A DNA stretch of 64,000 bases from Trifolium pratense (taxonomy: Eukaryota > Streptophyta > Magnoliopsida > Fabales > Fabaceae): contig NC_060062.1 of NCBI RefSeq assembly GCF_020283565.1, forward strand, positions 53,342,439-53,406,438, given 5' to 3'. Position numbers and translations under genes: made by a program. The stretch's first letter is position 1, and each line of letters opens with the position of its first letter. Below the pieces are notes generated by a model that saw only the letters and a list, made by a program, of their open reading frames with translations, was not told the DNA's origin and did no database searches. Positions 60,431-64,000 of the stretch are shown piece by piece.

Positions 60431-63300
60431 ACGATTAAAGTTATGTGCCTTCTATTTTTATATCGTGGCGGATATACGTAAACCATAACTGCAATATATC
60501 CAAAAAAAATTTGTCTAGTTATTTTCTCAAAACAATGCCTAATTGGGATTGGCCCTTTGTACTAAACTAAAATATTCTAGTCTTTCCCCTAAAACAATGT
60601 TTAATTTAGGATTTTTAACTTTGCAATAGTTGAAATTTTCAAGATTTAGAAGGTTGAAAAGAATGATGACCTTTAAATGCTTATTGAAATTGATGGAAAA
60701 GCTTCTAGATTTCATGGCACTTATTGTAACTTAGTCTTTTTTTTTTCTTTCTTTCTGTGTACTCTTTTTGAAATTTGATTTGGAAGACTAGCATTTTAGA
60801 GCAGTTTGAGGCATTTTTGTTGGTTAATCTTACAGAAGTTGTGGTTATGCAAAACTCTCTTATTTATACTCTAAAGGGACTACTCCTTGTTTAAAATCTA
60901 TTTGGGAATCTTTACTTTTTCCTCCTATTTCCCTTTTTAGTTAACTGTCTTGGTTTTTGAGTCAATAATAATGTCTTCTGCTGAATTTTCAATCTGAATC
61001 CAGTGTCCACTCCATTCATAATTTCCATCTTGTCTTGATAACTATATCAGCTTTTTTTATATAATAGATATAATCACAATTTGTATGTTCCATCTCTTGC
61101 AACCGCTAAATTTTGATATATGTTTGATGGTTTCCAATGTAGATATTAGCATAAGATATCCATCTTGATGATTTCCTGCTACAAGATCTTAGTTCATGCC
61201 AACTCTCTTCAACAAAATTGAAGAAGCATGTGTTCCAGTCACTTTGGAGTTGCGCTGAATCAATTTTGATTTGTCAATATATTTTAAATATGCTAGTATT
61301 TACTATTTAGTTTAGTTTTGGTGCAAGCAAGCAATCAATGTTTTCTAAAGTTTTCTTGGATTGAAGACCTGCTATAAATTTATAATGGCATATTGTGTGG
61401 GATTTTTGTATGTAGGTTTTGTTTATCAATGTTGAATGGAATTGTGATGCTTCACAAATCAAAATTTCAACTCGTTCAATAGGTTATGTCTGTCAAATCT
61501 GATGTGGTTGCACGTTTCACAATTGTGTTTCTGTGTTTTCCAATTTTTCTGAAACAACATATTTTCAAAAAGGTATACTAAAAATATGAAGTTTAAAAAC
61601 CATTACAAGATAATTAGTGGATGCATGATTTTTGTGTGATGTATGTAACACCAATTTAGTTCTATTTATAAATTTAACTAGCAGGATCTTATATACTCTT
61701 GGACGAATCTTTGGAGATTTTCTTTAATAAAAATCGAGATATATACATTTTCTTGTTCATACAAATTTTTAAGTTTTGCTATATCAAGTTTACTACTACA
61801 ATGTGATTAAGTAATGTTACTATATATATATTGCAAATAAAAAGGATGAAAGTATGTTACTTAAGAGTGAAGAAACTGCAAACTCAATCAAACAATGTGA
61901 ATATGTAAGAAACAATATCCCTATGTTTTTTTTGGGAAATCCTGGTTTTAATCCTTGAATCTTGATGCAAGTGTTGGTTATAATCTTAGTTTTTCATGTC
62001 ATAGCATTTGGAACAGTAAACAAGTTCTGGTGAAAAGGTGTAGGTGGTGACTGGTGAATGTGAATTGCTGATGGTTCGAAATCAAATGTGCATGTAACGA
62101 GTGACCCTTGGTTGCAAATGGAGCATTTATTAGCAGTGTGTTCCAATTGCGAGTCAATCAATTGATGGTTGATGGGTGAGTGCCACTACATGGTCCTGAT
62201 CAATATGATTTTCTAGTGTGGAATGAGGATTACAATGGTGTGTAAACCTTGCTATAATATGTTTATGTGAAATATTGTGAAGGTGGAAAAACTCCAAGTT
62301 CTAGGTGATTGTAATTGGTAAATGTTTATGGAGTTCGCACTCTTCCATAGGTTTTTCATCTTCTGTGTCAAATCTATTGGGGATGCTTACCGATGTGTAT
62401 GTGATTTTAAAATCGACGTATTCAATGTCCTCTAACTTGTCCGCTTTATATGAAGGCCGAAGAGGATGATTGACGGGTGTTCTTTAAATGTGAGATTGGT
62501 ATAAGGTCAGCTGGGTTGCCCCAGGTTTGGGGGCTGTTGTGCAGCAGACAATTTAGCGACAGATAGGTGGTATTGAAGGTACGTACAAATGAATCTCGAC
62601 AATTGGTTGGTCGTGTAGCCCTTGGTCAATCGGAATACCCCTGTTCAGCAATTGGTTAAATGTAATATCGATGCCGGTTTTCATAGGGAGGCGAATCACA
62701 AGTATTGGTTAATGTTTGTGATGCAGTCACAGGGATTTTATTGTAGCCTATATTAGTTGGTGCATGGTCGAAATGCCTACTGTTAGGGGGAAGACAACTA
62801 TGTTTCTTGATGCTATCAATTGGGTTAGAAATTTGGGACAACATAATTTGGTAAAATTAAACTATAAGATAGCTGATAGCTGATAAGCTAGCTTTTAGCT
62901 GATAGTTGATAGTTAAAATTAAATTTTGCCCATTAGGGACTAAAAAAACAATAACAAATTTTATAGGGGCAAAAACAAGTGATTTTATTTTACAGAGACG
63001 AAAATCAAAACTCGCTACAAAAGTAGGGACCGAAAATATATTTTACCCAAAAAAAAAATTTGATATGTCAAATTTTGTCACATGTAATTAGGGGAATACT
63101 TTTCTTAATATAAATAAAGGAATATACATTTTCTTGTTCATGCAAAGTTTAAAATTTTGCTATATCAACAACATTACAAAAAAGAGAGAGTGAAAGTATG
63201 TTACTTGAGAGTGAAGAAACCGCAAACTCCATCAAACCATGTGAATATGTAAGAAACAACGACATTGAAACTTTATTGTGCTATAAACAAACATACACAA
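60431..63300. other. Intergenic, with a duplicated segment and MITE fragments
   Basis: No gene is seen. 61738-61920 and 63121-63265 are diverged direct copies (shared words TACATTTTCTTGTTCATGCA, GAAAGTATGTTACTT, GAGTGAAGAAAC, GTGAATATGTAAGAAACAA). 62850-62925 is a piece related to the 31284 MITE and 62930-63050 a piece related to 30115-30425. 62040-62760 is GC-richer, without a convincing frame. Confidence 0.5.
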
Positions 63301-63321
63301 AATTACAAAGAAAAAAAAAAA

Positions 63322-63700
63322 TCAAACATTTTGTGGTGGTGTAGTATCTTCAGAAGGCCTAGTTGAAATATTCAATTTTCCACCTCTTTCACTTCTACTA
63401 TTATCAGCAAATTTCAAGCTACCATGATGAGACCCTTTTTCTCTTTCTTTTGAGTTCCATTCAGACAAGTAATAATCTTCTTCTGAAACATTTTTAAATG
63501 ATGATGGACCAAATAACATGCCACCCCATTGTGGAAAATAAATTAAGAATAATGGTAATGTGCATATTATGATCATTGCACCCATTAGTGTTATTCCTCT
63601 TTCTTTTGAAAATCTTGATCCTTTGAAGAATATTAGTTGGGTTATTACTGCTCCAACGTTTCCTCCTCCTCCTGCCATTCCTGATATAACCCCTAAGGAC
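63322..63700 (-). CDS. NRT2: High-affinity nitrate transporter NRT2, last exon (partial gene)
   Basis: The exon runs from an acceptor (TTTTCAG before 63700) to the TGA at 63324-63322. It encodes about 125 residues: the end of the MFS core (SLGVISGMAGGGGNVGAV, TQLIFFKGSRFSKERGITLMGAMII, LIYFPQWGGMLFGPS) and the cytosolic tail typical of plant NRT2 (EEDYYLSEWNSKEREKGSHHGSLKFADNSRSER, ending PPQNV). NRT2 proteins are proton/nitrate symporters of the NNP family and usually need NAR2/NRT3 at the plasma membrane. The rest of the gene is off the right edge. Which paralog cannot be told. Confidence 0.93.
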
Positions 63701-64000
63701 CTGAAAATTGCATATTTTAATGTAAATTTTGTTAGAATTAAGAATAAAAATTTAGGCGAATTCTTTGATACACATCTTATTTAGATATGTATTGGTACAT
63801 TGCTAAGGTGGATAATTCTGATAGATTCACAAATAATATTTATTAATTTTTGAACATTTCAGAATTATCCATCTTAACAGTGTACCGGAGTGTTCATAAA
63901 AAATTTAATGACATGTTATACGGTGATGTCTACTCTTTTTAGTCTTACTTTGCTTATTGTGAAGAAACTTGAGTATCTTACAAGTTTTGGTTAAGTAGGA
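63701..64000 (-). other. Start of an NRT2 intron (right edge)
   Basis: AT-rich, non-coding on the minus strand, preceding the last NRT2 exon. The previous exon is outside the window. Confidence 0.75.

Overview
The window is plant nuclear DNA, most likely from a legume of the Medicago/Trifolium/pea group. It is AT-rich, with widely spaced genes that have AT-rich introns. It is packed with LTR retrotransposons, TRIMs, tRNA-derived SINEs, a Helitron and MITEs of several superfamilies. The species call rests on overall resemblance, not on a database match.

Five host protein genes can be supported: (1) 5344-10844 (+), a two-CRM-domain chloroplast group II intron splicing factor, CAF2-like, six exons, 555 aa; (2) 11850-15520 (+), an uncharacterised multi-pass membrane protein, eight exons, 326 aa; (3) 32905-34050 (+), an intronless F-box/kelch-type protein, 381 aa; (4) 48590-51347 (+), a trichome-birefringence-like (TBL) polysaccharide O-acetyltransferase, five exons, with one GC-AG intron; (5) 63322-63700 (-), the last exon of an NRT2 high-affinity nitrate transporter that runs off the right edge. 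A small gene-like relic (54654-57912) is split by a retroelement. The genes share no obvious pathway.

Mobile DNA by region: 1-5229 holds a Copia element with an open Gag-Pol frame leaving the left edge, a TRIM-like body, a Gypsy-type LTR piece and a decayed Copia leader with its LTR 114 bp upstream of the CAF2-like start codon. 16427-18047 is a long-TIR foldback element. 19486-20038, 46780-47307 and 53452-54054 are hAT-type MITEs with 8-bp target duplications. 20160-23108 is a non-autonomous Helitron. 23669-28435 is a decayed LTR element whose right LTR was hit by another element, now a solo LTR (26884-28267, TSD ATACC). 36249-43930 is a nearly complete, young Ty3/Gypsy Tat-type element (TSD CCAGT) that lacks integrase. 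44765-46396 is a MITE cluster, and 54958-57837 a young deletion-derivative Copia element (TSD ATAAG). 57937-60430 is a TIR element carrying an LTR-like insert.

The most unusual signal is repeated in three unrelated retroelement-derived non-coding stretches (3714-4871, 24411-25719, 59748-60043). Each is an array of about ten or more tiny perfect hairpins. The stems differ from one hairpin to the next but stay self-complementary, while the loop or flank is conserved (TTCAG, GTAGCAAG..TATATGA or GCGACAAC, TTGTAG). This looks like compensatory evolution of structured RNA or DNA and I know of no name for it. Two further arrays (16959-17340 and 27030-27480) are hairpin-based tandem repeats inside other mobile elements.
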